Assembly: GCA_038380435.1 (NCBI GenBank)
Contig: JAWZYU010000125.1
Span: forward strand, 248,001 to 312,000
Reading direction: 5' to 3'
Origin: Ryuthela nishihirai
Lineage: Eukaryota; Arthropoda; Arachnida; Araneae; Heptathelidae
Length of the DNA: 64,000 bases
Positions 8,622 to 21,077 of the stretch are shown one piece after another. Position 1 is the first letter of the stretch, and each line of letters starts with the position of its first letter. Below the pieces are notes generated by a model that saw only the letters and a list, made by a program, of their open reading frames with translations, was not told the origin of the DNA and did not search any database. The position numbers and the translations under genes were made by a program.

Positions 8622-8871
8622 GTCAGTAGAGGACACCGATGGTATTGGAATGACCGCCGTCCGTCGGATGGGACATTAGGCCGTGGCTCCGTGTGCGGGA
8701 GGGCCATATCCTGTGCACGTTAAAGAACACGCTGGATGGCCTTGAGGGGAGTCTACCATCTTGTCCCCCCACTGGGTGATCCAGTGGGTACCCCCCAACC
8801 TCCTCTGAGCCTTCGTGGTCTATGGGACCTGGACCTTTAGCCCATTGTGTGCAAAAAAAGTGCTGCTCAGA
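8622..8871. repeat. SINE-like module (unit 2)
   Basis: Same sequence as at 3491-3740, with TGCACGTTAAAGAACACG conserved. Confidence 0.45.
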
Positions 8872-9389
8872 AGTAAGAAAGACCGACACGACCCAAGCGG
8901 TAGGAACAAGTGAGCAAATAAAATCCCAGGAATAATGCCAATTCCTAAGAAAAACCTAGAAAACCTTTAAAAAAAAAAAATCCAGTGAATCACTCTACTC
9001 TAGGAGAAACAGCATATAACTCACGTCTGTGGAAAGCAGAGGTATGGGCACGATCGAACCTCTAAATGGATCGCACAACCCATAGACCCTCTCCTGCAGA
9101 AGAACTAAAAGAAATAAAACGATAGTGTGACAAAAAAAAAAGGGATCGCATAACACACTTGCTCTGAAATTCTCCGTCGACAGGAAGGAAAGGGAATGGA
9201 AGTCTCCGTTTGCTCAAAGGCCGAGTAAAACAACCACGAATCCATAGCATCGTTTTTCGAAGCCAACCGATAACAATTGAGGAACAACAATTGTTTTTTT
9301 CGAATTCCAATTGTTGCGCAGCGAAAATAATATACGATATGAAAGCCTTCAGAGAGTACTGTTGCGTAGGGCACACCGTTGCTACGTCA

Positions 9390-9500
9390 TATATAGGTTG
9401 TCCTTTGTTGTCAGATTTAGATTTTTCCGTGTTAGATTCATTTTTCAGTTTTACACTTTTATACCTCTCTAAAATCATCCGGACAATTAAGGGAAGTGTG
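9390..9500 (+). promoter_or_regulatory. Candidate core promoter and noncoding exon 1 (for copy 3)
   Basis: TATATAGG at 9390-9397; putative exon ends in AAGTGTG before GTGAGT at 9501. Confidence 0.4.
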
Positions 9501-10790
9501 GTGAGTAGCCGTTACTTTCTTATGCAGTGAAAAATTATTCCGACAGAATTACCTCACACTATATATACCAATAAATCGGAAAACTTCAAAATACGATCTC
9601 CCCTTATAAACTGATATACGTTTGCGAAATCATATAGAGTAATTAAAGGATATTCAGAAAAGCTTTTCCCAAACAAGCATAGCAGGGCAAAACGTGAAGG
9701 TAACTTCACCCAAGCGGTTAGAAATTACTCTAGCAAATGAAAGCTTATTTACTCTAGCAAAATAAGCTTAATAGCTTATTTACTCTAGAATGGCTTATTT
9801 ACTGTAGCAAATGAAAGAATTTAATAAGAAGAAAATTTTCCGTTTCATTTAGGCAAAAATAGCTGAGATATTTTATTTAAATAAACGACATTTTTTTCTC
9901 CATTATTCGTTAAGGCAAAAATATATTAATTTGGATCCTTTCTAATGTTTATGCCAGACGAAACGATTCCTACAGCAAAATCAGTCCCAATTTAGATCAA
10001 AAACAACATTTGATAAACTCTTCTAGAGTTCCATGCGTTGGTAGAATAGATAGATATGACGGAAATTTCAAGAAAAAATGTCTATTATTAACCTTTCAAC
10101 GATGGTAACGAAATCGAATTGTCAACACGTGAGTAGTTTACGTGACGATCGGTAAACATCTGGTATTGAATTATTTTAGAAACATTTGGTACTGGTTGTT
10201 TATTTTATTAGGAAAATTACTTTAAAATTTCCTATCATTATCTTATAAACTTTAATAAACTTTTGTATACTCTACTTGCCCCATATTCTTCTCGCATATA
10301 TAGCACTGTCTCGTTTGCAGGTGACGTCACGCTGGAAAAAATGAAATAAAAAAATATATATACATATACATATGTACCACTCGGTGGAGCAAGGGAAAAA
10401 AATGGGGATAGGTGAAGAAAAATTAGTTCCCATGCTTGCACATAGATGGCAGCGCGAAACCCGAACCTTGTACGACCGGTAATAGGTAAACCCCTGGGTT
10501 TTCTCCCTGACGCCAACGGGTTTTACTAATCCCCTGGGTTTTCCCCCTGACGCCAACGGGTTTTACAACTCGTGCCACTGAGTGCAACGCCCGTCCCTTT
10601 GCTCTGCGACCACTGACAGCTACAGACGTGCGTTTTCCAGCTCCCGACTTTACCTCATAGTAACCTTTTCGCTTACTCTTTGGTTCAGTATTCTTCAGCA
10701 TAGTCTGTAGTGGTCTTTAGTCGACGCACTACTGATTTATATTAGCTCTACCAATTCTAATTATTAATTTTTTTTCTCCTTCTTTTGCAG
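9501..10790 (+). other. Candidate leader intron, 1290 bp (copy 3)
   Basis: GTGAGT to TTTTGCAG. Unit-specific changes include CTAATGTTT near 9942 and CCGGTAATAGG near 10477. Confidence 0.45.
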
Positions 10791-10811
10791 TGACCTGAGC
10801 CGGATTCCACC

Positions 10812-12203
10812 ATGTCCGTTCCAGTTGCAGCGACGAAGGGAGTAGAGGAAGAGCGTGCCAACGCCACCACAGCCACCAAGATGGTTCCACCCGATGGAGG
10901 ATACGGGTGGGCCGTCGCTGGTGGCTGCTTTCTCATAACCTTTCTCCTTTCAGGATTCGTCAAGTCCTTCAGCGCTCTGAAGGTGGCGATCTTCCTGGAG
11001 TTTCCTGATACATCTCCGTCCCAGGCGGCCTGGATCCCGGGGCTGCTAGGAACCCTATCGCTGGTCTTCTCACCGGTGACAGGGATCCTCATGTCTACCT
11101 TCGGATACAGGCCGCTCGTGTGTCTGGGCGGATTGCTGTGCAGCGCTGGCCTTGCCCTCAGCTACCTGGCCACCTCCGGTTCCTTCCTCATAGGTACCAT
11201 TGGAGGCCTCATGGGGGTCGGTGCATCCTTTGCCATCACCACCGGCATAGTGTGCAATGGAAAGTACTTCACGACACGGAGGCCGGCAGCGATGGCCGTC
11301 GCCCTGTCGGGAGGCTGCTTCGGGGCCATGGCCCTGCCCACTGCGATCAACGAGCTGCTGCTGGCGGTCGGCCTGCACTACACGTTCCTCGTGCTGGCCG
11401 GCTGCTTCACGCTCATCGCAGTCTGCGGCCTGCTCTTCGTTCGGCCCGAGAGCCGCTTCCGCGAGGTGCCCGCCGGCGGCAGCAACGATGCCGTCGTCGT
11501 GACCCCCGCGGAAGCTGGAGAGCTGGCACCCAGATCCTGCGCGAAGGTGGTCGCCGAGAGGCTGTCCCTCCGTTTCCTCACGGACGGCCTGTTCCTCCTC
11601 ACGAGCGCTTCCATCTTCGCGATGGGTATGGGCAACCCTCACTTCCTGCACTACATTCCCCAGCACGCCAAGTCGCTGGGGATCGAGAAGAGCAGTGCCA
11701 TGCTGCTTCTCGCCTACTCTGCTGCCGGCGACCTGGTCGTGCACCTCTCATATGGTCTTCTCGCCAGCCGCTCTCCCCTGCCGAGGACGGCCGAATACAT
11801 CGCGGCCGTCTCCGTCTCGGCTGCAGCCGTCATCTCACTGCCTTTCTGCCGCGAGTACTGGCAGCTTGTTGTTGCCTCCGTCGCCGCAGGAGTGGGAACC
11901 GGAGTGTGGACCATCCTGATCCCCCTCCTGCTTAGCTCGAATCACGGAGTCGACAACATGAACGGCACCTTCACCCTGGTGCGGCTCTTCCAGGGAGTGG
12001 CCAACCTCATCTACCCTCCCGTGGCAGGACTGCTCCGGTCCACCGGTGGCGACCGCGCAGTCCTGCTCTTCATGGGATCGAAGATGTGTGTGGCCACGGC
12101 CTTCGGCGTCGCCTTGCACGTCTCTGCTGTCTTGATCCAGAGGAGGGGTCGGGCGGCAGCGTCGCTCAAGGAACGGCTCGACGTCTTCACCACCGCAGTG
12201 TGA
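10812..12203 (+). CDS. SLC16-type transporter with altered TM8 arginine (copy 3)
   Basis: An intact 463-residue copy with two amino-acid changes, T149N (shared with copy 7, just before the KYFTTRRP signature) and R311H (shared with copy 11), plus a silent change in Ser313. Arg311 aligns with R313 of human MCT1, which with the neighbouring Asp takes part in binding the carboxylate and proton. Histidine there may weaken transport, change pH dependence or alter substrate. Whether this copy is a functional variant or a decaying one cannot be told from sequence. Confidence 0.92.
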   Translation: MSVPVAATKGVEEERANATTATKMVPPDGGYGWAVAGGCFLITFLLSGFVKSFSALKVAIFLEFPDTSPSQAAWIPGLLGTLSLVFSPVTGILMSTFGYRPLVCLGGLLCSAGLALSYLATSGSFLIGTIGGLMGVGASFAITTGIVCNGKYFTTRRPAAMAVALSGGCFGAMALPTAINELLLAVGLHYTFLVLAGCFTLIAVCGLLFVRPESRFREVPAGGSNDAVVVTPAEAGELAPRSCAKVVAERLSLRFLTDGLFLLTSASIFAMGMGNPHFLHYIPQHAKSLGIEKSSAMLLLAYSAAGDLVVHLSYGLLASRSPLPRTAEYIAAVSVSAAAVISLPFCREYWQLVVASVAAGVGTGVWTILIPLLLSSNHGVDNMNGTFTLVRLFQGVANLIYPPVAGLLRSTGGDRAVLLFMGSKMCVATAFGVALHVSAVLIQRRGRAAASLKERLDVFTTAV

Positions 12204-12685
12204 TGTCGCAGCTATCGGGAAGCGGCCTCCCCTTCCGGGACTGACTGCCATGTCCGGGAAGGGTTTGGCATCCTAAACAGGAAAAACTGAAAAAAGAATT
12301 AAGTGAAAATCAAAAAACCAAAAAAAAAAAAATATTTAAATGTTCAAAAATAAAAAAAAATAAAAATTTAAATGTTCAAAAATAAAAAAAAAAATATAAA
12401 AAATTTCTTAAAAGCAAAGAGAAGACACTCTCGCTGTTTCCTGTATGTTTGTATTGTTTGTATGTCACTTTTGCTGTGCATTGTATTCTTTTTTCTATGT
12501 CGTTGTAAAACTCTGCACATTGTGCTATGATACCAAGTCCACCAGAGAGACAGACAACTTTTAAACACGCCAGCGCAATGCGCTGCCAGTCCTAAGCCTG
12601 GATAAAGTGTGAAGGGAAGTTGAGAGTCACCCGACACTTCATAATAAGGTACAAAAGAAAAAAAAAATAATTCACAGGTCCTTGA

Positions 12686-13610
12686 CACCCAACCCACATA
12701 ACCCCTTCCTCTTAGAGGAGGGGGGGATACACCGAAAAAATTTCACACGATACCTACATCCAACCCACACAACCCCTTCCTATTGGACGGTGGGAATACA
12801 CCAAAAAATTTTCACACGCTACCTACAACCAACCCACATAGCCCCTTCCTCTTATGGAAGGGGGGGGGGGGGGAGAGTACACCGAAAAAATTTCACACGA
12901 TACCTACACCTAATCCACATAACCCCTTCCTTTTGGACGGTGGGAATACACCAAAAAAATTTCACACGCTACCTACAACCAACCAACATAACCCCTTCCT
13001 CTTATGGGGGGGAGAGTACACCGAAAAAATTTCACACGATACCTACACCTAATCCACATAACCCCTTCCTTTTGGACGGTGGGAATACACCAAAAAAATT
13101 TCACACGCTACCTACAACCAACCAACATAACCCCTTCCTCTTATGGGGGGGAGAGTACACCGAAAAATTTTCACAGGATACCTACACCCAACCCAAATAA
13201 CCCCTTCCTATTGGACGGTGGGATTACACCAAAAAATTTTCACAAGCTACCTACAACCAACCGACATGACCCCTTCCTGTTAGACGGTGGGATTACACCA
13301 AAAAATTTTCACAAGCTACCTACAACCAACCGACATGACCCCTTCCTGTTAGGGGGGGAGAGTTCACCGAAAAAATTTCACACGATACCTACACCCAACC
13401 AACATAACCCCTTCCTCTTAGAGGGGGGGGGGGAATACACAAAAAAATTTTCACACGCTACCTAAAACCAAGCCACATAACCCCTTCCTGTTAGGGGGGA
13501 GAGTACACCGAAAAAATTTCACGCGACACCTACACCCTAACCACATAACCACTTCCCCTTAGAGCGGGGGAATACACCAAACATTAAATTATTTTCACAC
13601 GGCATCGAAA
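12686..13610. repeat. Minisatellite (unit 3)
   Basis: Thirteen monomers. The monomer 3 G tract is 14 bases, the longest of the twelve that can be read, and the monomer 11 tract is 11. Confidence 0.95.
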
Positions 13611-13757
13611 CCCAATTCACAAAACACCTCCCTGTTATTTTGTTCGAAGGGTTGGAGGAGGAGGAGGTCAGAACACTTAAAAAGTAAATTCACACGCTGG
13701 TGACCCTCCACCCATAAGTCTCTTCCTGCGTTTACATTAATCTCCGCCCTACCCGCG

Positions 13758-14007
13758 GTCAGTAGAGGACACCGATGGTATTGGAATGACCGCCGTCCGT
13801 CGGATGGGACATTAGGCCGTGGCTCCGTGTGCGGGAGGGCCATATCCTGTGCACGTTAAAGAACACGCTGGATGGCCTTGAGGGGAGTCTACCATCTTGT
13901 CCCCCCACTGGGTGATCCAGTGGGTACCCCCCAACCTCCTCTGAGCCTTCGTGGTCTATGGGACCTGGACCTTTAGCCCATTGTGTGCAAAAAAAGTGCT
14001 GCTCAGA
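13758..14007. repeat. SINE-like module (unit 3)
   Basis: Same sequence as in unit 1 with no change noticed. Confidence 0.45.
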
Positions 14008-14525
14008 AGTAAGAAAGACCGACACGACCCAAGCGGTAGGAACAAGTGAGCAAATAAAATCCCAGGAATAATGCCAATTCCTAAGAAAAACCTAGAAAAC
14101 CTTTAAAAAAAAAAAATCCAGTGAATCACTCTACTCTAGGAGAAACAGCATATAACTCACGTCTGTGGAAAGCAGAGGTATGGGCACGATCGAACCTCTA
14201 AATGGATCGCACAACCCATAGACCCTCTCCTGCAGAAGAACTAAAAGAAATAAAACGATAGTGTGACAAAAAAAAAAGGGATCGCATAACACACTTGCTC
14301 TGAAATTCTCCGTCGACAGGAAGGAAAGGGAATGGAAGTCTCCGTTTGCTCAAAGGCCGAGTAAAACAACCACGAATCCATAGCATCGTTTTTCGAAGCC
14401 AACCGATAACAATTGAGGAACAACAATTGTTTTTTTCGAATTCCAATTGTTGCGCAGCGAAAATAATATACGATATGAAAGCCTTCAGAGAGTACTGTTG
14501 CGTAGGGCACACCGTTGCTACGTCA

Positions 14526-14636
14526 TATATAGGTTGTCCTTTGTTGTCAGATTTAGATTTTTCCGTGTTAGATTCATTTTTCAGTTTTACACTTTTATAC
14601 CTCTCTAAAATCATCCGGACAATTAAGGGAAGTGTG
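14526..14636 (+). promoter_or_regulatory. Candidate core promoter and noncoding exon 1 (for copy 4)
   Basis: TATATAGG at 14526-14533; GTGAGT donor at 14637. Confidence 0.4.
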
Positions 14637-15926
14637 GTGAGTAGCCGTTACTTTCTTATGCAGTGAAAAATTATTCCGACAGAATTACCTCACACTATAT
14701 ATACCAATAAATCGGAAAACTTCAAAATACGATCTCCCCTTATAAACTGATATACGTTTGCGAAATCATATAGAGTAATTAAAGGATATTCAGAAAAGCT
14801 TTTCCCAAACAAGCATAGCAGGGCAAAACGTGAAGGTAACTTCACCCAAGCGGTTAGAAATTACTCTAGCAAATGAAAGCTTATTTACTCTAGCAAAATA
14901 AGCTTAATAGCTTATTTACTCTAGAATGGCTTATTTACTGTAGCAAATGAAAGAATTTAATAAGAAGAAAATTTTCCGTTTCATTTAGGCAAAAATAGCT
15001 GAGATATTTTATTTAAATAAACGACATTTTTTTCTCCATTATTCGTTAAGGCAAAAATATATTAATTTGGATCCTTTCTAACGTTTATGCCAGACGAAAC
15101 GATTCCTACAGCAAAATCAGTCCCAATTTAGATCAAAAACAACATTTGATAAACTCTTCTAGAGTTCCATGCGTTGGTAGAATAGATAGATATGACGGAA
15201 ATTTCAAGAAAAAATGTCTATTATTAACCTTTCAACGATGGTAACGAAATCGAATTGTCAACACGTGAGTAGTTTACGTGACGATCGGTAAACATCTGGT
15301 ATTGAATTATTTTAGAAACATTTGGTACTGGTTGTTTATTTTATTAGGAAAATTACTTTAAAATTTCCTATCATTATCTTATAAACTTTAATAAACTTTT
15401 GTATACTCTACTTGCCCCATATTCTTCTCGCATATATAGCACTGTCTCGTTTGCAGGTGACGTCACGCTGGAAAAAATGAAATAAAAAAATATATATACA
15501 TATACATATGTACCACTCGGTGGAGCAAGGGAAAAAAATGGGGATAGGTGAAGAAAAATTAGTTCCCATGCTTGCACATAGATGGCAGCGCGAAACCCGA
15601 ACCTTGTACGACCGGTAGTAGGTAAACCCCTGGGTTTTCTCCCTGACGCCAACGGGTTTTACTAATCCCCTGGGTTTTCCCCCTGACGCCAACGGGTTTT
15701 ACAACTCGTGCCACTGAGTGCAACGCCCGTCCCTTTGCTCTGCGACCACTGACAGCTACAGACGTGCGTTTTCCAGCTCCCGACTTTACCTCATAGTAAC
15801 GTTTTCGCTTACTCTTTGGTTCAGTATTCTTCAGCATAGTCTGTAGTGGTCTTTAGTCGACGCACTACTGATTTATATTAGCTCTACCAATTCTAATTAT
15901 TAATTTTTTTTCTCCTTCTTTTGCAG
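14637..15926 (+). other. Candidate leader intron, 1290 bp (copy 4)
   Basis: GTGAGT to TTTTGCAG; this unit alone has TAACGTTTTCGC near 15797 where others have TAACCTTTTCGC. Confidence 0.45.
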
Positions 15927-15947
15927 TGACCTGAGCCGGATTCCACC

Positions 15948-17339
15948 ATGTCCGTTCCAGTTGCAGCGACGAAGGGAGTAGAGGAAGAGCGTGCCAACGC
16001 CACCACAGCCACCAAGATGGTTCCACCCGATGGAGGATACGGGTGGGCCGTCGCTGGTGGCTGCTTTCTCATAACCTTTCTCCTTTCAGGATTCGTCAAG
16101 TCCTTCAGCGCTCTGAAGGTGGCGATCTTCCTGGAGTTTCCTGATACATCTCCGTCCCAGGCGGCCTGGATCCCGGGGCTGCTAGGAACCCTATCGCTGG
16201 TCTTCTCACCGGTGACAGGGATCCTCATGTCTACCTTCGGATACAGGCCGCTCGTGTGTCTGGGCGGATTGCTGTGCAGCGCTGGCCTTGCCCTCAGCTA
16301 CCTGGCCACCTCCGGTTCCTTCCTCATAGGTACCATTGGAGGCCTCATGGGGGTCGGTGCATCCTTTGCCATCACCACCGGCATAGTGTGCACTGGAAAG
16401 TACTTCACGACACGGAGGCCGGCAGCGATGGCCGTCGCCCTGTCGGGAGGCTGCTTCGGGGCCATGGCCCTGCCCACTGCGATCAACGAGCTGCTGCTGG
16501 CGGTCGGCCTGCACTACACGTTCCTCGTGCTGGCCGGCTGCTTCACGCTCATCGCAGTCTGCGGCCTGCTCTTCGTTCGGCCCGAGAGCCGCTTCCGCGA
16601 GGTGCCCGCCGGCGGCAGCAACGATGCCGTCGTCGTGACCCCCGCGGAAGCTGGAGAGCTGGCACCCAGATCCTGCGCGAAGGTGGTCGCCGAGAGGCTG
16701 TCCCTCCGTTTCCTCACGGACGGCCTGTTCCTCCTCACGAGCGCTTCCATCTTCGCGATGGGTATGGGCAACCCTCACTTCCTGCACTACATTCCCCAGC
16801 ACGCCAAGTCGCTGGGGATCGAGAAGAGCAGTGCCATGCTGCTTCTCGCCTACTCTGCTGCCGGCGACCTGGTCGTGCGCCTCTCGTATGGTCTTCTCGC
16901 CAGCCGCTCTCCCCTGCCGAGGACGGCCGAATACATCGCGGCCGTCTCCGTCTCGGCTGCAGCCGTCATCTCACTGCCTTTCTGCCGCGAGTACTGGCAG
17001 CTTGTTGTTGCCTCCGTCGCCGCAGGAGTGGGAACCGGAGTGTGGACCATCCTGATCCCCCTCCTGCTTAGCTCGAATCACGGAGTCGACAACATGAACG
17101 GCACCTTCACCCTGGTGCGGCTCTTCCAGGGAGTGGCCAACCTCATCTACCCTCCCGTGGCAGGACTGCTCCGGTCCACCGGTGGCGACCGCGCAGTCCT
17201 GCTCTTCATGGGATCGAAGATGTGTGTGGCCACGGCCTTCGGCGTCGCCTTGCACGTCTCTGCTGTCTTGATCCAGAGGAGGGGTCGGGCGGCAGCGTCG
17301 CTCAAGGAACGGCTCGACGTCTTCACCACCGCAGTGTGA
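15948..17339 (+). CDS. SLC16-type monocarboxylate transporter (copy 4)
   Basis: Consensus protein with no amino-acid change from copy 2. Both MCT signatures and the Lys51, Asp307 and Arg311 residues are intact. The predicted exon 1 for this copy is 14526-14636. Confidence 0.94.
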   Translation: MSVPVAATKGVEEERANATTATKMVPPDGGYGWAVAGGCFLITFLLSGFVKSFSALKVAIFLEFPDTSPSQAAWIPGLLGTLSLVFSPVTGILMSTFGYRPLVCLGGLLCSAGLALSYLATSGSFLIGTIGGLMGVGASFAITTGIVCTGKYFTTRRPAAMAVALSGGCFGAMALPTAINELLLAVGLHYTFLVLAGCFTLIAVCGLLFVRPESRFREVPAGGSNDAVVVTPAEAGELAPRSCAKVVAERLSLRFLTDGLFLLTSASIFAMGMGNPHFLHYIPQHAKSLGIEKSSAMLLLAYSAAGDLVVRLSYGLLASRSPLPRTAEYIAAVSVSAAAVISLPFCREYWQLVVASVAAGVGTGVWTILIPLLLSSNHGVDNMNGTFTLVRLFQGVANLIYPPVAGLLRSTGGDRAVLLFMGSKMCVATAFGVALHVSAVLIQRRGRAAASLKERLDVFTTAV

Positions 17340-17818
17340 TGTCGCAGCTATCGGGAAGCGGCCTCCCCTTCCGGGACTGACTGCCATGTCCGGGAAGGGT
17401 TTGGCATCCTAAACAGGAAAAACTGAAAAAAGAATTAAGTGAAAATCAAAAAACCAAAAAAAAAATATTTAAATGTTCAAAAATAAAAAAAAATAAAAAT
17501 TTAAATGTTCAAAAATAAAAAAAAAAATATAAAAAATTTCTTAAAAGCAAAGAGAAGACACTCTCGCTGTTTCCTGTATGTTTGTATTGTTTGTATGTCA
17601 CTTTTGCTGTGCATTGTATTCTTTTTTCTATGTCGTTGTAAAACTCTGCACATTGTGCTATGATACCAAGTCCACCAGAGAGACAGACAACTTTTAAACA
17701 CGCCAGCGCAATGCGCTGCCAGTCCTAAGCCTGGATAAAGTGTGAAGGGAAGTTGAGAGTCACCCGACACTTCATAATAAGGTACAAAAGAAAAAAAAAA
17801 TAATTCACAGGTCCTTGA

Positions 17819-18740
17819 CACCCAACCCACATAACCCCTTCCTCTTAGAGGAGGGGGGGATACACCGAAAAAATTTCACACGATACCTACATCCAACCCA
17901 CACAACCCCTTCCTATTGGACGGTGGGAATACACCAAAAAATTTTCACACGCTACCTACAACCAACCCACATAGCCCCTTCCTCTTATGGAAGGGGGGGG
18001 GGAGAGTACACCGAAAAAATTTCACACGATACCTACACCTAATCCACATAACCCCTTCCTTTTGGACGGTGGGAATACACCAAAAAAATTTCACACGCTA
18101 CCTACAACCAACCAACATAACCCCTTCCTCTTATGGGGGGGAGAGTACACCGAAAAAATTTCACACGATACCTACACCTAATCCACATAACCCCTTCCTT
18201 TTGGACGGTGGGAATACACCAAAAAAATTTCACACGCTACCTACAACCAACCAACATAACCCCTTCCTCTTATGGGGGGGAGAGTACACCGAAAAATTTT
18301 CACAGGATACCTACACCCAACCCAAATAACCCCTTCCTATTGGACGGTGGGATTACACCAAAAAATTTTCACAAGCTACCTACAACCAACCGACATGACC
18401 CCTTCCTGTTAGACGGTGGGATTACACCAAAAAATTTTCACAAGCTACCTACAACCAACCGACATGACCCCTTCCTGTTAGGGGGGGAGAGTTCACCGAA
18501 AAAATTTCACACGATACCTACACCCAACCAACATAACCCCTTCCTCTTAGAGGGGGGGGGGGGAATACACAAAAAAATTTTCACACGCTACCTAAAACCA
18601 AGCCACATAACCCCTTCCTGTTAGGGGGGAGAGTACACCGAAAAAATTTCACGCGACACCTACACCCTAACCACATAACCACTTCCCCTTAGAGCGGGGG
18701 AATACACCAAACATTAAATTATTTTCACACGGCATCGAAA
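17819..18740. repeat. Minisatellite (unit 4)
   Basis: Thirteen monomers; G tracts of 10 (monomer 3) and 12 (monomer 11). Confidence 0.95.
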
Positions 18741-18887
18741 CCCAATTCACAAAACACCTCCCTGTTATTTTGTTCGAAGGGTTGGAGGAGGAGGAGGTCA
18801 GAACACTTAAAAAGTAAATTCACACGCTGGTGACCCTCCACCCATAAGTCTCTTCCTGCGTTTACATTAATCTCCGCCCTACCCGCG

Positions 18888-19137
18888 GTCAGTAGAGGAC
18901 ACCGATGGTATTGGAATGACCGCCGTCCGTCGGATGGGACATTAGGCCGTGGCTCCGTGTGCGGGAGGGCCATATCCTGTGCACGTTAAAGAACACGCTG
19001 GATGGCCTTGAGGGGAGTCTACCATCTTGTCCCCCCACTGGGTGATCCAGTGGGTACCCCCCAACCTCCTCTGAGCCTTCGTGGTCTATGGGACCTGGAC
19101 CTTTAGCCCATTGTGTGCAAAAAAAGTGCTGCTCAGA
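18888..19137. repeat. SINE-like module (unit 4)
   Basis: Same sequence as in unit 1 with no change noticed. Confidence 0.45.
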
Positions 19138-19655
19138 AGTAAGAAAGACCGACACGACCCAAGCGGTAGGAACAAGTGAGCAAATAAAATCCCAGGAATA
19201 ATGCCAATTCCTAAGAAAAACCTAGAAAACCTTTAAAAAAAAAAAATCCAGTGAATCACTCTACTCTAGGAGAAACAGCATATAACTCACGTCTGTGGAA
19301 AGCAGAGGTATGGGCACGATCGAACCTCTAAATGGATCGCACAACCCATAGACCCTCTCCTGCAGAAGAACTAAAAGAAATAAAACGATAGTGTGACAAA
19401 AAAAAAAGGGATCGCATAACACACTTGCTCTGAAATTCTCCGTCGACAGGAAGGAAAGGGAATGGAAGTCTCCGTTTGCTCAAAGGCCGAGTAAAACAAC
19501 CACGAATCCATAGCATCGTTTTTCGAAGCCAACCGATAACAATTGAGGAACAACAATTGTTTTTTTCGAATTCCAATTGTTGCGCAGCGAAAATAATATA
19601 CGATATGAAAGCCTTCAGAGAGTACTGTTGCGTAGGGCACACCGTTGCTACGTCA

Positions 19656-19766
19656 TATATAGGTTGTCCTTTGTTGTCAGATTTAGATTTTTCCGTGTTA
19701 GATTCATTTTTCAGTTTTACACTTTTATACCTCTCTAAAATCATCCGGACAATTAAGGGAAGTGTG
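19656..19766 (+). promoter_or_regulatory. Candidate core promoter and noncoding exon 1 (for copy 5)
   Basis: TATATAGG at 19656-19663; GTGAGT donor at 19767. Confidence 0.4.
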
Positions 19767-21056
19767 GTGAGTAGCCGTTACTTTCTTATGCAGTGAAAAA
19801 TTATTCCGACAGAATTACCTCACACTATATATACCAATAAATCGGAAAACTTCAAAATACGATCTCCCCTTATAAACTGATATACGTTTGCGAAATCATA
19901 TAGAGTAATTAAAGGATATTCAGAAAAGCTTTTCCCAAACAAGCATAGCAGGGCAAAACGTGAAGGTAACTTCACCCAAGCGGTTAGAAATTACTCTAGC
20001 AAATGAAAGCTTATTTACTCTAGTAAAATAAGCTTAATAGCTTATTTACTCTAGAATGGCTTATTTACTGTAGCAAATGAAAGAATTTAATAAGAAGAAA
20101 ATTTTCCGTTTCATTTAGGCAAAAATAGCTGAGATATTTTATTTAAATAAACGACATTTTTTTCTCCATTATTCGTTAAGGCAAAAATATATTAATTTGG
20201 ATCCTTTCTAACGTTTATGCCAGACGAAACGATTCCTACAGCAAAATCAGTCCCAATTTAGATCAAAAACAACATTTGATAAACTCTTCTAGAGTTCCAT
20301 GCGTTGGTAGAATAGATAGATATGACGGAAATTTCAAGAAAAAATGTCTATTATTAACCTTTCAACGATGGTAACGAAATCGAATTGTCAACACGTGAGT
20401 AGTTTACGTGACGATCGGTAAACATCTGGTATTGAATTATTTTAGAAACATTTGGTACTGGTTGTTTATTTTATTAGGAAAATTACTTTAAAATTTCCTA
20501 TCATTATCTTATAAACTTTAATAAACTTTTGTATACTCTACTTGCCCCATATTCTTCTCGCATATATAGCACTGTCTCGTTTGCAGGTGACGTCACGCTG
20601 GAAAAAATGAAATAAAAAAATATATATACATATACATATGTACCACTCGGTGGAGCAAGGGAAAAAAATGGGGATAGGTGAAGAAAAATTAGTTCCCATG
20701 CTTGCACATAGATGGCAGCGCGAAACCCGAACCTTGTACGACCGGTAGTAGGTAAACCCCTGGGTTTTCTCCCTGACGCCAACGGGTTTTACTAATCCCC
20801 TGGGTTTTCCCCCTGACGCCAACGGGTTTTACAACTCGTGCCACTGAGTGCAACGCCCGTCCCTTTGCTCTGCGACCACTGACAGCTACAGACGTGCGTT
20901 TTCCAGCTCCCGACTTTACCTCATAGTAACCTTTTCGCTTACTCTTTGGTTCAGTATTCTTCAGCATAGTCTGTAGTGGTCTTTAGTCGACGCACTACTG
21001 ATTTATATTAGCTCTACCAATTCTAATTATTAATTTTTTTTCTCCTTCTTTTGCAG
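19767..21056 (+). other. Candidate leader intron, 1290 bp (copy 5)
   Basis: GTGAGT to TTTTGCAG; the short-repeat cluster carries CTCTAGTAAAA near 20021 in place of CTCTAGCAAAA. Confidence 0.45.
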
Positions 21057-21077
21057 TGACCTGAGCCGGATTCCACC

